Source: Pythium myriotylum (taxonomy: Eukaryota; Oomycota; Peronosporomycetes; Pythiales; Pythiaceae). Taken from it: DNA of 64,000 bases. Shown in pieces: positions 63,999-64,000 of the stretch; the stretch's first letter is position 1; every line of letters starts with the position of its first letter. The translations under genes were made by a program, and so were the position numbers. The DNA is taken from the NCBI GenBank assembly GCA_023091665.1, contig JALJCQ010000013.1:2728001-2792000 (forward strand). Direction: 5' to 3'. Below the pieces are notes generated by a model. It was not told the DNA's origin, made no database searches, and saw only the letters and a program-made list of their open reading frames with translations.

Positions 63999-64000
63999 AG
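63585..64000 (+). repeat. Array 2 unit 11 (cut by window end)
   Basis: First 416 bp of the unit, same as the earlier copies as far as it goes. The array and the open frame continue past the window. Confidence 0.93.

Larger units (their letters stand above)
50895..64000 (+). repeat. Coding tandem array 2 (1269-bp / 423-codon unit, ten copies plus a partial)
   Basis: Copies start at 50895, 52164, 53433, 54702, 55971, 57240, 58509, 59778, 61047, 62316 and 63585; the last is cut by the window end. Same reading frame as array 1. I noticed no differences between copies. Each unit holds about 26 solenoid motifs and has no Cys, Phe, Tyr, Trp or His, no N-x-S/T sequon, and 11 Pro, most of them in one PPPS-type segment. 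It is unrelated to the array 1 unit beyond the shared motif style. The junction at 50895 is abrupt, from mixed codons to GTG/TCG/AGC/GGC-type codons. Confidence 0.97.

Overview
The whole 64 kb window appears to be the interior of one gene. On the + strand, the frame whose codons start at positions divisible by 3 reads from base 3 to base 63998 without a stop: 21,332 codons, open at both ends. I followed it codon by codon through every unique stretch and through one complete copy of each tandem repeat. All repeat periods are multiples of three, so the frame carries through every copy. I see no promoter, intron that I can defend, terminator, RNA gene, mobile element or second gene.

Layout: (1) 1-46013, a coding tandem array of a 2721-bp (907-codon) unit. 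It has 13 full copies, three shortened copies (2022 bp), one copy (unit 3) with a unique core, and a last copy cut 40 codons short. Copies differ at only a handful of sites. (2) 46014-46292, a connector richer in hydrophobic and aromatic residues. (3) 46293-46601, a domain I recognise as the peptidase S74 / intramolecular chaperone auto-processing domain (chaperone of endosialidase), with the motif SDRRIK and a probable Ser-Lys self-cleavage dyad. (4) 46602-50894, about 1,430 codons of diverged, non-identical solenoid repeats. (5) 50895-64000, a second coding array with a 1269-bp (423-codon) unit, ten complete copies plus a partial one running off the window.

The protein is almost entirely Gly, Ser, Val, Ala and Thr, in short motifs of about 14-18 residues (a strand such as x-V-S-V/L-x-x-G followed by a Ser/Gly loop). 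This suggests a very long beta-solenoid fibre. S74 domains in phage tail spikes and in eukaryotic MYRF proteins drive trimerisation of beta-structured stalks and then cut themselves, so a trimeric, self-processed giant fibre or surface protein is a reasonable inference. Here the S74 domain is internal, with more than 17 kb of open frame after it, which is unusual.

Organism: the sequence alone does not settle this. A single-celled eukaryote, perhaps a small alga, is my best guess. The grounds are the S74 subtype, the Pro-rich PPPS-type segments in array 2 that recall algal wall glycoproteins, and the many N-glycosylation sequons in array 1. A bacterium with a giant gene is not excluded. Arrays are GC-rich (sample lines 58-72%), while the unique segments are near 48%, so array and non-array parts of the same gene have had different mutational histories.
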